From Magicicada septendecula (Eukaryota > Arthropoda > Insecta > Hemiptera > Cicadidae), in the NCBI GenBank assembly GCA_034769895.1, contig CM068370.1, positions 42,513,344 to 42,577,343 of the forward strand: 64,000 bases of DNA, in the 5' to 3' direction. Of this stretch, positions 1-10,836 are shown one piece after another (the stretch's first letter is position 1; each line of letters starts with the position of its first letter). The translations under genes were made by a program, and so were the position numbers. The notes under the pieces were generated by a model. That model worked only from the letters and a program-made list of their open reading frames with translations. It was not told where the DNA came from and did no database searches.

Positions 1-825
1 GCTAGTGCTGTGTAAATTCATTTTGATTCAAATTGAAATTGCAATTTTACATATTTTATACATTAACTTCATACAGCTGTAATTAAAGTCCAACTGTTTT
101 GGGTGGAGACTGTTAGAGAATGTTCAAGCTAAACAAATAATTTAAAAGGGCCACTTTTATTAATGAATCAAAAATATATCTGATCTGAATTGGAATAAAA
201 AATGTTAAGAGACAAATATATTATCTAAAAGATGTATAAAACTTGAAAAGTGTAGCAAGCAGATATGTCAGTATATGAAGTAACCAAAGTGTTTAGTCTA
301 TGAAAGCTGAAACTGAGAATGTTTATAACTGTTGTTTATGAAAACAAGTCTGGCACACAACTGTTCATGTAGACGGGTGTGTTGTAGTGGTATGTTGTGA
401 CTAATGCCTACAGACATACTTGGTGACCATAAGAAAACTCTATTGTGACATAAAAGAATTAAAGTAAATTTTTTGATAAAATAATAATGAGGTAATCATT
501 GTAACTCAGAGTTTGAGACATTAAAAAACCATTAAACCATTAAATTAATCAATTTAATAGAAACAAGGATTTTAACAATGAACTTAAATTGTTTGAAGTT
601 TAATTTTTTTGGAAAAAAAAAATGTGTAACAAAATATAAACTTGATATCAATATAAGAAGTGGGGGTGATTTTGGGGGGTAGATTGGTGCTCAATGAAGT
701 GATAGAACAATGGAGTGTGGAACTGCATTTGTAGAGAGTTTAATTTTCAATTGTTAAGTAATTAGTTAGCTATTAAGTGGCTATTGTGGGGGTTGCCTGT
801 GCTCTCGCAAGTAGCGAAATGGGTT

Positions 826-850
826 GGGGGTAACAGTGAGTGTTACCCCC
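826..850 (+). other. Conserved RNA-like hairpin 1 (copy 1)
   Basis: GGGGGTAACA pairs perfectly with TGTTACCCCC around the five-base loop GTGAG. The second copy at 11828-11852 keeps the fold: its two differences within the arms turn G-C or C-G pairs into G-U type pairs. This pattern is expected of an RNA structure rather than of a coding region. Confidence 0.6.
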
Positions 851-1035
851 ATCGGAGGCCAAAATGGCGATAAATGTGCGGCACACCTTATCCGTGTAAA
901 GTAAACATTACTAAATGATAGTGTCGCACATAGTAGTGATGTGTAACAGGCAATTAAATTAAAGTTTGGATTTCCTCGACTTTTCGGGCGGTTACTGTCT
1001 TACCAGCACTAACCGTGGTTTTGGCTAGCGGCCAA

Positions 1036-1065
1036 CTATGGTCATACCAAGTCCCTTGACCATAG
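1036..1065 (+). other. Conserved RNA-like hairpin 2 (copy 1)
   Basis: CTATGGTCA (1036-1044) pairs perfectly with TGACCATAG (1057-1065). In the second copy the stem is 11 bp (12037-12047 with 12068-12078) although the loop sequence has diverged. It lies downstream of the conserved ACTTTTCGGGCG block. Confidence 0.55.
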
Positions 1066-1260
1066 CTGACTTGAAATTGGTACATACTTGAAATTTAATG
1101 GGGGGTGACAATTAGAGGAAATCTTCCCGGAACTATGAAACAGCGGCTGCCACTCTGCCCGCCTTGGGGTAGTAAGACAGGTGGTAGAACCGTTTTAAGG
1201 GTGTATGATTATGTACGAGAACATGATGATGTTCAATACTTTAAAACTTAATAGCGGAAG

Positions 1261-1306
1261 CAGAGACACGGAGAGGCAAAACCTGCTCCAAAATATACAG
1301 TCTCTG
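1261..1306 (+). other. Conserved RNA-like hairpin 3 with compensatory changes (copy 1)
   Basis: CAGAGAC (1261-1267) pairs with GTCTCTG (1300-1306). The second copy has CAAGGAC pairing with GTCCTTG, so two adjacent base pairs have changed on both sides while pairing is kept. Inside it is a second purine/pyrimidine stem, GGAG with CTCC here and GGAGG with CCTCC in copy 2. The flanks GAAGC and ATGGGCGCCACAGTCCA are nearly unchanged between copies. Confidence 0.65.
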
Positions 1307-3683
1307 TGGAAGCGAATGGGCGCCACAGTCCACCATAATCTGAAATAGTGTGTGTGGCTGGGAGGTGACGCAAAGGAGTCACGAATGTAAATTTTATAAC
1401 ATAACATTTTTTTATTCAAAGTTTGATCAAATAAAACTGCTTGTGTTCTGTTCAAATAATTATATGCTCAGACTCTTAATATAGGGTGTTCATACTATAA
1501 TTTTAAAGGTATTATTTTATTGTAGTAAGTAGATATAGTTGTTTATAAAATCTGTGTTTTCATGATATGTGTATACTGTAATTAAGCCATTAATTAAACG
1601 TCTGGCAGGCGGCCAACATAAGCATCAGAATCAGAAAAAGGGGAAACAATGAGGTGAGGAGTAAAATAAATATGTATATTTCATATAAGTTGTCCAAATT
1701 TGATATGTGTTTTCATTATGTTAGGATATCAGCTGATCAGCAATACCATGTCACTGGTATATTGGTTTGTAAATGTTACAAATAAGTAATGTCCAAGGTA
1801 ATGTTTTAATGTAGTACAGAAATTTTAAAGTAACGACAAAAGATAATTCGCTACAATAAGAAATAAAGTAACAATTTATGCAAATTAACAAAAGATAGTT
1901 TGTGGGTGATAAATATGTTGTGGGACAAGGAGATCTGTCCAAGTTAAAATCAAAGTTGAATTTGCAAGAGTAGAGATGAATATGATGTATTGTTGTTTTT
2001 GAGTTAATGTAATGTAACAGAATTTTGTGAAATATTGATGTTGACACAGTAGTTGTGGAGAATTTATGTAGATTTTGAGTGATATATTGTTGTTTTTATA
2101 GTTAATGATGTTATTTTGTTGGATTTGTAGTGAGGAAATGAGATTGAGATTTTTGGGGATGGCAATTTTGTATTACGGGGTAGTGTCATGTAGGAGTCCG
2201 CAACAAGGGTTGGGACGGGATAGGGATAGATTTTAGTGAGGAGGGGCCGCCTTAGGTAAAATCCGGGCCGCCAAATAAGGGAATTGAGTTTTGGGTAGGG
2301 GAAACACGTATCCTAGTACAAAGGGTTAGCGAGTATTTTTTATATAGAGAAGGCGGCGATTTGTGTTCAATGGTAAGTTGGGTTTGGTGTGTTTTGGGAT
2401 AGATATTTTGATAGAGATGAGTGTCATGGGAGTTGAAGTTGATTAATATTAGAGCCATAGGGAGAGGTAAAGTTTATATATATGTATACAGATCTAGTAA
2501 TACAGTAAATGAGAATGAATAATTTACATCACCCACAGTAGATTAACGTAAGATTGTTGAATAAAGAGAGAGTTATGATAAAGAATATAAACTTTTTATT
2601 TTAAACCAGTGACAGAATTTTGATAAAATTTGAAAATAATGTAAAATTAAGAATTGTTTATTTTAAATAATTTAAATGCCAATTTGATTATCATTAATAT
2701 TAATATTTTGTAATTTTAAATATTTTATGTTACTATGTTTTGTATTTCAAGTTAGGATATTACAGATGTTCAATGTGTTTTCAGAACTTATATATAACAT
2801 ATGTAGGTCAAGGGTTTTGGACTTGACCTAGTTTCGATCAGCTGATGAGGTCAGACACCTACTAAGCTTGTATAGTAGGGAATTAATTTTATTTGTTTAT
2901 TTAATCCCTTTAAACCAGTTTTGAATAATTTCTAAATATAAATGAAACCTTTAAACAAAATTTAAATTTTTTTTGAATTTTAAAATTTTTGAAAATTTTA
3001 ATTTTTTTTGAGAAAAAAAAAACTTGATTTTTCGCCTGCCAGCGAACGCATATTTTAGGTAGGGATTGTTTTATTATGTGTGTAATTACCACGTTTTGTT
3101 GTTTTGTTAATTGTTTAGTTTACTGATTTCTTGTATTGAACTGTATTGTTAGACTAAGACATGTTAGGTTAAGGATTTGTTCAAGTAGAGAAAACTCTTA
3201 ATTCAAGTCATTTAAAAGGAAACAAAGTAATGAAGAGAATTTTTTTGAACTTTGAATTTTTTTAAACTTTTGTCAATTTTGAGGAATTTCTGTAATTTTT
3301 CAATTTCACAATGTATCATGTAATGTGAGTATGTGTGAGCCCAGTATTTGCTAAAGGCAGCCCAGCTTTCATAAAAGGGGATCCATATCGGCGGAGGAGC
3401 TGGAATAATTTTAGCCATGGGTTGAGGATTTTGGGGGGTAGCATGTTAGAAGGTGAGGTGCTCTGTGGTACGAGGCTGTTCGATTTCTCGGTGTTGGGAT
3501 CTCTTACGGAGAAGTCCAGTGATCTCGTTCAGATGAGTCCATAGCTGCTGAGCCAGGGGGGTCGTGTACCCATGAGATTAAGAACCAGGGGGTTGTTGGC
3601 ACCAGTTCCTCACCGGTCCTCTTCGGGGTTTGTCGATGAGATTTCCTCTGTCGTGAACAGCAGAATTCTCATCGAGGGGGTAT

Positions 3684-4946
3684 TGTAGCGGGTCAATTTT
3701 TTGGTGTTTTTATTTTTACCGTATGGGGCAAGTACATTTTTATTTCTTTCATTTTGGTGCGGGCTTGTAAAAAAGAAGTTGTGAAAATTATTGTGTAACG
3801 AAATTCATTCCATTATAACAGAACGATGTTAAGAACCAGTGAAACCAAGCAGTAAGGCGTTACGCAATTTCCATTGTGTAAGTCGGCAAGCGAAGCATTT
3901 ACCCCCTTCAAACTTCTCAGAAATCTGTACTTGTGTAGCGGCATACAGACGCAACTGCCTCAACATAAGTTTGAGTGACGCATCCAGCCACAAAACAGGA
4001 TGCCCTGGGATGAGCAAAATCCAGCAATGTGCTTTTTTGAGCGGCAGGAAGTCATGGCTAAATCCGGCCTTTCCAATGACGTCAGCGGAGCCAAGTACAA
4101 TATCGGCCTTGGGTCACACACACATACCAGCTTTATTCCACACATAAAATGGTTACCTCTCAGCAAATGAGCAATGAGCGACGAAACCATAGTGGCCGTG
4201 AACAACAGCTTCCCGCCAGAGAAAAGAAGATGTAACTGTTACGTTACCAGTTCCAGCCCCAGTCGACAAGCAACAGTTCCCGTTATCGGGTTGGCCTCTG
4301 TAGGCTTGTCACACATATTTAAATATTTTAAAGTTGTAGTACAGCAAAACTGTTAAGTGACCGCGGTCAATACGACTAGGGAGTCGTATCAAGAGTTTTT
4401 TTTTTCTTCAGAACAGTGTAACCGAACAATGCGTGTGCGGGGAGACCGAGTGGCCGGCGAAGGGGGCATTTGATTTGCATAAAATGTTAAGGGGTTTTTA
4501 ATTTAGTATAAATGTGAGTGTGGCAAAGCTGGGCTGCTTTCTGTTTATATTTGTGTTTGCATTTTATGTTTGTGTCCTAGAAAAAATAAGGTAAGCCGTA
4601 GATTGTAAGTCATATTACAACAGAGTCACGTGTTGCACAACACCTGAAACATGTATTTACTAAATGTATGTTCTTAATTTCACTAAAGTAACAGTAAAAC
4701 ATTAAAATGGAAATTCTCTTCTTAAACTTGTGTTATGTAAATTATTTAAGCAACCTTCAAAATTGTGCTTGTATCTTGGTGTTCGTATGAGACCCTGGAC
4801 CCAAAAGAGCATGTCTGGATGGTAAGTGAAAGTCATTCACTACCTAAGTACCTAGGTACTTCCTACTACCTAGGTACCTAGGTACTACCTAGGTATTTCT
4901 ATGTGTATGGTACTCAAAATAATTGTGATAAATAAATAGCTTCACA
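3684..4946 (+). mobile_element. 3' LTR of copy 1 (right edge uncertain)
   Basis: The LTR starts TGTAGCGGGT directly after the polypurine tract. Most of its sequence is unlike the LTRs of the complete element at 7780-15631, but near the end it has the related block GTTCGTATGAGACCCTGG followed by GGTAAG (GT at 4822-4823). The true right end is not fixed, because the 5' LTR of this element is not in the window. CACA near 4946 is my best guess by analogy with the TTATCACA end of the other element. ORFs inside it are not recognisable as proteins. Confidence 0.5.
4838..4897. repeat. CCTAGGTA-type short tandem/palindromic repeat
   Basis: CTACCTAGGTA and ACCTAGGTACCTAGGTA-like units recur several times in about 60 bp. 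CCTAGG and GGTACC are self-complementary, so the tract can fold on itself. It lies inside the LTR end region of copy 1. Confidence 0.7.
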
Positions 4947-5479
4947 ACGCGTGGACGACACGGACTAAAAGGCTTAACTAAGAGGTAGCACAGAAGCTGG
5001 TCTTCCGTGGATATGTATTTTTTTTTTTTAAATAGAAGTAATTGTTAACTAAAAGACTTTAAAATGACAATCTCTAAAGTTTAAGAATAAATGTTGTAAC
5101 AAGTAATTTCAGTAACCATAAGTTGTAAAATAACTCGTGTGATGTAGCGTTGGAACATCGCACTACTAAATGAAACCATTCCTCAAATGGTATAAAGAGA
5201 AATAAAGTAATTCAGTAATGGAGTAGAGTAACCTTGAAATTCCTAAGTAATATATAGAAACTCGGATCCGAGGTAAAATGCGCTAACTGTATTATAAATC
5301 TTAATGTAGAAAACCCCTTACGATTTCACTGTAAGTTAAAATTTGATATGTTATGTATAATCTAACAGTCATAAATAAAGAGATGTCATCTTTAGTACAT
5401 ACTAAATTGAGTGCATAAATCAGCAGTCTCCCCTCCCCAGTTTCCTTTTATATTAATTGTTTTGGTGATTTGATTAATT
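4947..5479. other. Unassigned AT-rich stretch
   Basis: I see no gene, terminal repeat or family motif here. It contains a T/A run near 5020 and scattered stops in all frames. Confidence 0.5.
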
Positions 5480-6110
5480 TTCAGCTTGCTACAACGAAGG
5501 CAGCCTGTATAATTGGCCAGAGTCAATTAATACGGGTTCCCGATGTTATAACGTAAGTAAAGATGTTATAATGAGAGTTGCTTACCATTTAACCAAGGAC
5601 ACGTATAACAAGAAATCAATATCTATTAATGCCAAACTTAGGCATTATTCAACAGTAATTTGCCCAGAAGCACTTTATGCACCTGAATGTCTGACTCTGA
5701 ACAAGAAAGTGATGATGTCAGTGTAACTGGAAGTTACAGAAAGGAAAATATTAAGAAAAATCTTGAGATCAATAAAAGATGCAGAACAGTACAGAAGATG
5801 CCAAAATAATGAGCTGTACACCTTGTTGAGAAAATCACAGACATAATTAGAAAAAGAAGAATTCTTTCTAGCGAGATCTTCAAAGAATGCATCCTGACAG
5901 ACTAACAGGGAAACCTTTTAACTATTTCAGAAAGCTCAAAAACGTGGTTCAAAGAAACAGAAAACGACATACAAGTACTCAAGATTACTCAAGAAGACAT
6001 TGAAAAATGCTCACCACTCAAAAAGAAATTAAAATATGCCCAAGGTTTTCAGGAAAAATCCAAGAAGAGGACAGATGCCATCTGGACTGACAAAAGGAGG
6101 GAGAGACATT
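5480..6110 (+). pseudogene. LINE (non-LTR retrotransposon) C-terminal fragment
   Basis: Conceptual translation of the + strand, with frame breaks, gives segments typical of the region downstream of the reverse-transcriptase core in insect LINEs: APECLTLNKK followed by TERKILRKILRSIKDAEQYRR-like sequence and NELYTLLRK. An arginine/lysine-rich tail follows (to about 6110). There is no intact frame, and the catalytic core is not in this fragment. The reading rests on recognition of the family pattern, and no clade is assigned. Confidence 0.6.
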
Positions 6111-6407
6111 GATCAAGAGTGAGGAGGAAGAGAGAGGAGAAGAAGGGAGGAACCAGTTGAACAAACGTAGTCCACAGTGGCTCACATGCAAAAGAAAAAA
6201 AATAGGCATTTTAAACTAATAATAACATAGCATTATTAGATTTGATTGTGTGTGTGTCTCCCTCCCCGAATCAAATTCTAGGACTGCACCTTTCATGGTT
6301 GGGTCTTGTGTCCACTGTACCTTGGGTCTCCCCCTCTCCCTACAAAGTTAGTACTGTCAGGCCTAATTATTTAATTAAAACATTTTCCATCCTTATCGAA
6401 TTCTAAG
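6111..6407. other. Unassigned spacer
   Basis: AT-rich with a short pyrimidine-rich tract near 6252-6345. No feature recognised. Confidence 0.4.
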
Positions 6408-6409
6408 TA

Positions 6410-7168
6410 CAGTGGCCTCTCTCTTATCCGACTTGGATGGGACCGGGTAACAGTCGGATAATGGAAAAGTCGGTTAACAGAACCGTAGCTCATTTATGAC
6501 CGTTGAGAACAAAGAATTGAATAGCCTATATTTGAAGTAGATGTTCGTACAACCCACTTTGTACTGTATCTATAAATGAAATTCGTACGATAAAATTGGA
6601 TAAACCTTTTAATTAGAATTGATTTAATTATCTATGAGTACAATAAATAGAACAGTACATCAAATATATACAGTAGTGTACATGCATGATTTACCTTAAT
6701 TATGAAAACACGAAATAAATTACGGTCTGCTTTCTTTTGGCTCATATCGGTTTTTATAACAAAATGAAGATTTATGCTGTTAAGTAAACTATGTACTCAG
6801 AAAATTAAAGTTCTAACACGAAAACATGTTATATACATTTTACTGTATAATTAACCTACGTAAACACTTTAATTATTCCAGCTGTTACCTAAATGCTTTT
6901 GTTTACAGTGTCAGTTCGTCAAAATGCACACTGATTTATGACACAGTAAAATATTTTTACAGTGGTAATCATTAAGCATAGCACAGTATTTCATCGTTAA
7001 TAGAATATAATGTACGTATTGTACATAATATTTATTAAAATATGATTAATAATGTATAGTGTATGTATTAATTAGTAAATATGGTTAATTTTTTCCACCC
7101 TTTCTAGTGAAACAGCTGGTTAATGGAATGGTCGGTTAAGAGGTCATTGGTTAAGAGAGAGGCCACTG
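6410..7168. mobile_element. Tigger/pogo-type MITE
   Basis: The ends are inverted repeats: CAGTGGCCTCTCTCTTA on the left and TTAAGAGAGAGGCCACTG on the right, each flanked by TA (6408-6409 and 7169-7170). Further inward, GTCGGATAATGG and GTCGGTTAACAG on the left resemble TTAATGGAATGGTCGGTTAA on the right. Length is 759 bp with no transposase frame. The TA target site and the GATAA/TCGG-type termini are characteristic of the pogo/Tigger branch of Tc1-mariner elements. Confidence 0.88.
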
Positions 7169-7170
7169 TA

Positions 7171-7500
7171 ATAAATTAACTTGATACGAAATATGATACA
7201 GTGGTAATGTACTGAGCACTAAAAAGTAATTTAGAAATCTTTAGATTTCTAGTTGAACATACCTTGATTTTATAGTACTGCCTGAGATTTGATTCTAGGA
7301 TTTTTAGACTATGTAGCTGGACACATGAATTTTGATATTTAGGCTTTAAGCTTATGAATCAAGAATGTTACAGGGATGTTTTTATTCAGTGTCTCTTGTC
7401 ACATATTACTTCAAGGAATGAAATTAAATTATTATAGACATGAAAAATTAACTTGTTTTAAGTCATTTAATTTTACTTAAAATGATCTAGAAAATAAATT
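7171..7500. other. Unassigned AT-rich spacer
   Basis: No coding region or terminal repeat recognised between the MITE and the Penelope-like end. Confidence 0.4.
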
Positions 7501-7504
7501 ATTA

Positions 7505-7730
7505 TAACCACAGTACTGTGGTTACTGACTTATGAGCCGTAGCCACAGTACTGTGGTGTTACTGACGGAGACCATGTCAGTACTTTTAGTTCTTCAGGCA
7601 CTGAAGACGGCCACCAATGGCGTGGTTGAAACATCTGCATTTAACAACATAGGACCATGTCCTGATAGTCTGGAAAGTAGTTATAATAATTACGACACTG
7701 GCCGTGGAAGCTTAAGAAATCAGTTGATCT
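7505..7730 (+). mobile_element. Penelope-like element end with hammerhead-like core
   Basis: The stretch begins with two copies of CCACAGTACTGTGG (7509-7522 and about 7541-7554), a motif also found at the Penelope-like end at 55778-55796. It then has CTGAAGA (7601-7607), a six-pair stem (GGCCAC with GTGGTT, two pairs G-U) and GAAACATC (7628-7635). That order (CUGANGA, stem, GAAA) is the core of a hammerhead ribozyme, which is known in the terminal repeats of Penelope-like retroelements. The downstream ACCATGTCCTGATAGTCTGG has a relative at 59421-59445. No reverse-transcriptase part is present. Confidence 0.5.
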
Positions 7731-7779
7731 AGGATAGCTGGTTTGCTTGAAGTAATTAACACAAGAGTAAATTAATAGA

Positions 7780-8934
7780 TGTAACGGGGCAGAAAAGGGG
7801 GCTTTCTATTTTATTAAATTTGGGTGTTATTTTATTAAAGATTTTAAATTCATTCTTCATCTGTGGGGACAGCCACGTGTTTGAGTAGAAGCGTAGTTTC
7901 GAACACAGGAACTGTGGTGAAACAATTGTAAAGGAATGTGCGGGTTGACAATTCTTAGAATTTTGCGATTGTGTGACACCTGCGCCCAAACGCACTCACA
8001 TCGGCGGAGCGCAGATGACGCCAAGAAACACAAAACCAACATCGCCTGGTGGTGAATTGTTTTTAACATGTGCGTTTATGACGGCGGAAATGAAACTTAG
8101 TCCCGCCTATTTGTGACGTCGACCAGTGAACACTGAATATCGTCGACGTCAAATACACGAAAAACCCATGTGTTGAATGAACAGTGACGGACGATTCGAT
8201 CATAAGGCATTGAAAATTTCCACTCTGTCCGAGCGTTTGGAGGGAGGTGCGATGATAACTTTCTTCCCAGTCGACTAACGATATAGGCCACGCGTGGCAC
8301 CTATCAGTCTTCTGCCCGAGCAAATCTTCATTTTTTTTAAGTCTGCCGACAAAACATCCATGTGATTCTCCAAAAAATATGTATAACAGTGTAATCAGTG
8401 CTGAACAGTGAATATCGAAAGCTATTAAAGCAATAATATAAACTTATCAACGTCAAGAAAATGAAAGACTTTGAGAGACGCGTCAGGTGGTCGAGGAAGA
8501 GGACGCTTCATACGTAATGTTACCAAATTGAATAAAAATTATCATCATTATATTTTTGTATACACTGGGGTTGGGATAAATTAATGGTGTGAATGTGAGA
8601 ATGGGCAGACTGGGCTGTTAAGTATAAGATGAATATTAAAATGTGTTAATATAAGATGTTTCACGAATATTTAATGAACTTTTAATTTGTCTTGATTTTG
8701 GGAAAGAATATGTCATGATTAGAAAACAATACAAAAATGAAATAATTATATATTAAAAAATTTTTATTCTCTTCACAAAATGCGAGTTGCGTCAGTTCTT
8801 AAAATAACCCTAAATCATGCTTGCATTCTAACGTTCGTGTGACGAGACCCTGGGCAGAGAGAAGAGGTTCGTTAAGGTGAGAATAATAATAATTTTATGT
8901 ATTTGTATTTGTAATGTGAATATATTATCACAAA
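7780..8934 (+). repeat. 5' LTR of copy 2
   Basis: Direct repeat of 14478-15631. Its 3' part has GAGACCCTGG followed by the splice-donor-like AAGGTGAG (GT at 8877-8878), while the 3' LTR has AAGGTAAG there. It ends CACA, two bases before the primer-binding-site candidate. Short minus-strand frames inside it are mirrored in the other LTR and look like no known protein. Confidence 0.92.
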
Positions 8935-8936
8935 TG

Positions 8937-8958
8937 GTGCTTCCGAAGCAGGGACTGT
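8937..8958 (+). other. Primer-binding-site candidate
   Basis: TGGTGCTTCCGAAGCAGGGA begins two bases after the 5' LTR, and TGG matches the complement of a tRNA 3' CCA end. The third LTR of this group (end at 45999) is followed by TGACGCCCGAATACAGGGAC, which shares CGAA and CAGGGAC in register. I cannot name the primer tRNA without a tRNA set. Confidence 0.55.
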
Positions 8959-9154
8959 TTTTATCAATTACAATTTTAATATAAAAACCACACCTACAAG
9001 TAAAATGCAAGCGTGATTCGAGGTTAAGTAACGGTACGCAAAAAATGCGTAGAAGTACGTAATTTACGCATGACTTGCATAAGATCGAAATTGTATTATG
9101 ATAAATTAAATTAATTAAAGTAAATTAACAAATATAAATTATAAAGAATAAGAG

Positions 9155-10468
9155 ATGGCCACTAACGAAAATGAAGTTGATGTAACTGTAGGCGATAAAG
9201 CCGAATGTAAAGTAATGAACGAAAGTAATGAAAATATGTCAACTGAATCGGCTGATAAAAGCGATTCAGGTATCCAGACAGAGTCACTGTCAATTAGTGA
9301 CACTAATGTAGACGAATCTATCAAAATTAGTGAGGCAGGAGCAAATTCTACTCCTGTAATAAGTAAAACAAAAGAAAAAGAAATGTCAATGAATGACCTG
9401 TTTAACCTTCTTAGTAACCGTTTTGATAATAATGACCTAAAATTTGAGGAACAGAGTAGACAGTTCAAGGAACTCAAAATTGATATTAATGAGGTCAAAA
9501 TTAAATGTGAAAGTAGTTGTAACGAATTGAAACGAGATATCGAGAAAATAGTAGAGTCAGTAGGAGAACAGATTAAAAGTAAAAGTAATAATGATAATAA
9601 AAAAGTAACAAGTGATAACAATAAGGTCGAAAATGATAATATAATTAAGAATGTGGTATTAGAGAATAAGGTAACAAATGATAACAATGATATTGAGAAT
9701 GGTAATGTAATTGAAAAGGTGGTATCAGAGAGTGAGACGTTGAAAATAGATAGTGAGATAGTGAGTGAGAGAGAGAGAGTAATAGGTTGTAATGGAGTAG
9801 TAATTAGTGTTGATGAATTAGAGAAAGAGTGGAAAGAGAGATTAGATGAGTATGTAGGGCAGAGGGTAAATTTTCCCCATATTTATGATGAACCAAGGTG
9901 TTCACAAAGGTTATTGTTGAAGGGCAAGATACCCTTATTAGTGGAAGATTTGAGTTGTTTCCCCTTTTTGTATAAGTTAGTACCCTCTGTGTGGACTGGT
10001 GTTGAAAGTGAGAAATGGTGTTATGATGAGAGAGATTCAGAGGGAGAATTGTGTGATGATAAAGAGATAGAATTATATCAGTTGAAGAGGAATTATAATG
10101 AGTTGAAAGAAATGGTAGAAGTGATAGAAATAAATGATATGAAATACTTGCCTGTTAAAATAGAGAGTGAGAATTGTTTTGATACCTGTTTAAATAATAA
10201 TAATTTACCTTATGTTGTAATGAAGGAGAAAATAACTGAATTGATAATGAATATAACTGCTAATGGAGACTGGACAGAAATAAATAATGTTGACTTGGTT
10301 TATGAGAAAATAATTATAATGGGAAGTAACCCTATGTATGATTATTGTGGTAAAATGAATGAACTAAAATTTTATGGTTATTACACACAGGATAGCCATA
10401 TGAGGTATGTAAATAAAATTGAAAACTGTTATGTGAAACCCAGACTAATTTTTGATGATGGAGGCTGA
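9155..10468 (+). CDS. Gag-like protein of LTR element copy 2 (putative)
   Basis: An intact 437-codon ORF starting about 220 bp after the 5' LTR, the usual place for gag. The N-terminal 70 residues are acidic and Ser/Thr/Asn-rich. About residues 73-140 contain NDLFNLLSNRFDNND followed by long charged heptads, a likely coiled coil. About residues 145-195 are a low-complexity Asn/Lys/Val region with repeated ENDNIIKNVV and ENGNVIEKVV units. The C-terminal half has many aromatic residues (for example FPHIYDEPRCSQRLL) and could be a folded domain. There is no CCHC zinc knuckle and no protease motif. I recognise no close family: gag is inferred from position, size and the coiled coil. An accessory gene carried by the element is also possible. 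Confidence 0.5.
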   Translation: MATNENEVDVTVGDKAECKVMNESNENMSTESADKSDSGIQTESLSISDTNVDESIKISEAGANSTPVISKTKEKEMSMNDLFNLLSNRFDNNDLKFEEQSRQFKELKIDINEVKIKCESSCNELKRDIEKIVESVGEQIKSKSNNDNKKVTSDNNKVENDNIIKNVVLENKVTNDNNDIENGNVIEKVVSESETLKIDSEIVSERERVIGCNGVVISVDELEKEWKERLDEYVGQRVNFPHIYDEPRCSQRLLLKGKIPLLVEDLSCFPFLYKLVPSVWTGVESEKWCYDERDSEGELCDDKEIELYQLKRNYNELKEMVEVIEINDMKYLPVKIESENCFDTCLNNNNLPYVVMKEKITELIMNITANGDWTEINNVDLVYEKIIIMGSNPMYDYCGKMNELKFYGYYTQDSHMRYVNKIENCYVKPRLIFDDGG

Positions 10469-10836
10469 ACATAAACTTAATAAAGGGACATTTTAAATAT
10501 TTTGATTTATGGTTCTGACCTTGCAGACTTGGACAATGAAGTGTGATAAAACTGAATAAATAATGATGAAGAATTGTAAATAAATTGCTAGTGAAATTAA
10601 TTGTTTATATTGTAAAATGTTAGGTAAACAATGTGTGTATGCAGTGGAAATTGTTGTGAGAATAATAATAATAATATTTAGCAGTCTAAATAAATAACAA
10701 GAATAATTTTGAAGAGGATAACAAATGAATTGTAATTATGGTAATGGGTGAGAGTAATTAAAATTGTTGTGTTTTCAATAATTAATTTAATTAAAAGAAT
10801 TTGAGGTGTTTAAATATTTGTGATTGATTTAAATGT
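10469..10836 (+). other. Non-coding spacer inside LTR element copy 2
   Basis: AT-rich, no ORF or family motif, between the gag-like ORF and the long palindrome. AATAATAATAAT occurs near 10661. Confidence 0.5.

Larger units (their letters stand above)
1..3683 (+). mobile_element. Internal region (3' part) of a non-autonomous LTR retrotransposon, copy 1
   Basis: From about 780 to the LTR start at 3684 this stretch is colinear with 11770-14477 of the complete LTR element downstream, with many blocks of strong identity separated by diverged AT-rich spacers. Shared blocks include the ACTTTTCGGGCG segment near 980, the GGGCGCCACAGTCCA segment near 1318 and the segment around 3340-3420. It ends in a purine tract (GAGGGGG) followed by TATTGTAGCG, the expected polypurine tract next to a 3' LTR. 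All frames are broken by stops, so no protein is supported. Identity fades left of 780, and the 5' part of the element lies outside the window. Confidence 0.75.

Noticed and set aside
3839-4147. 102-codon frame in the LTR of copy 1
   Set aside because: Lies in an LTR with no family match. Codon pattern and length are as expected by chance.
9139-9687. 182-codon minus-strand frame rich in Leu and Ser
   Set aside because: It is the exact antisense shadow of the gag-like ORF. Its composition follows from the Asn/Lys/Glu-rich coding strand.
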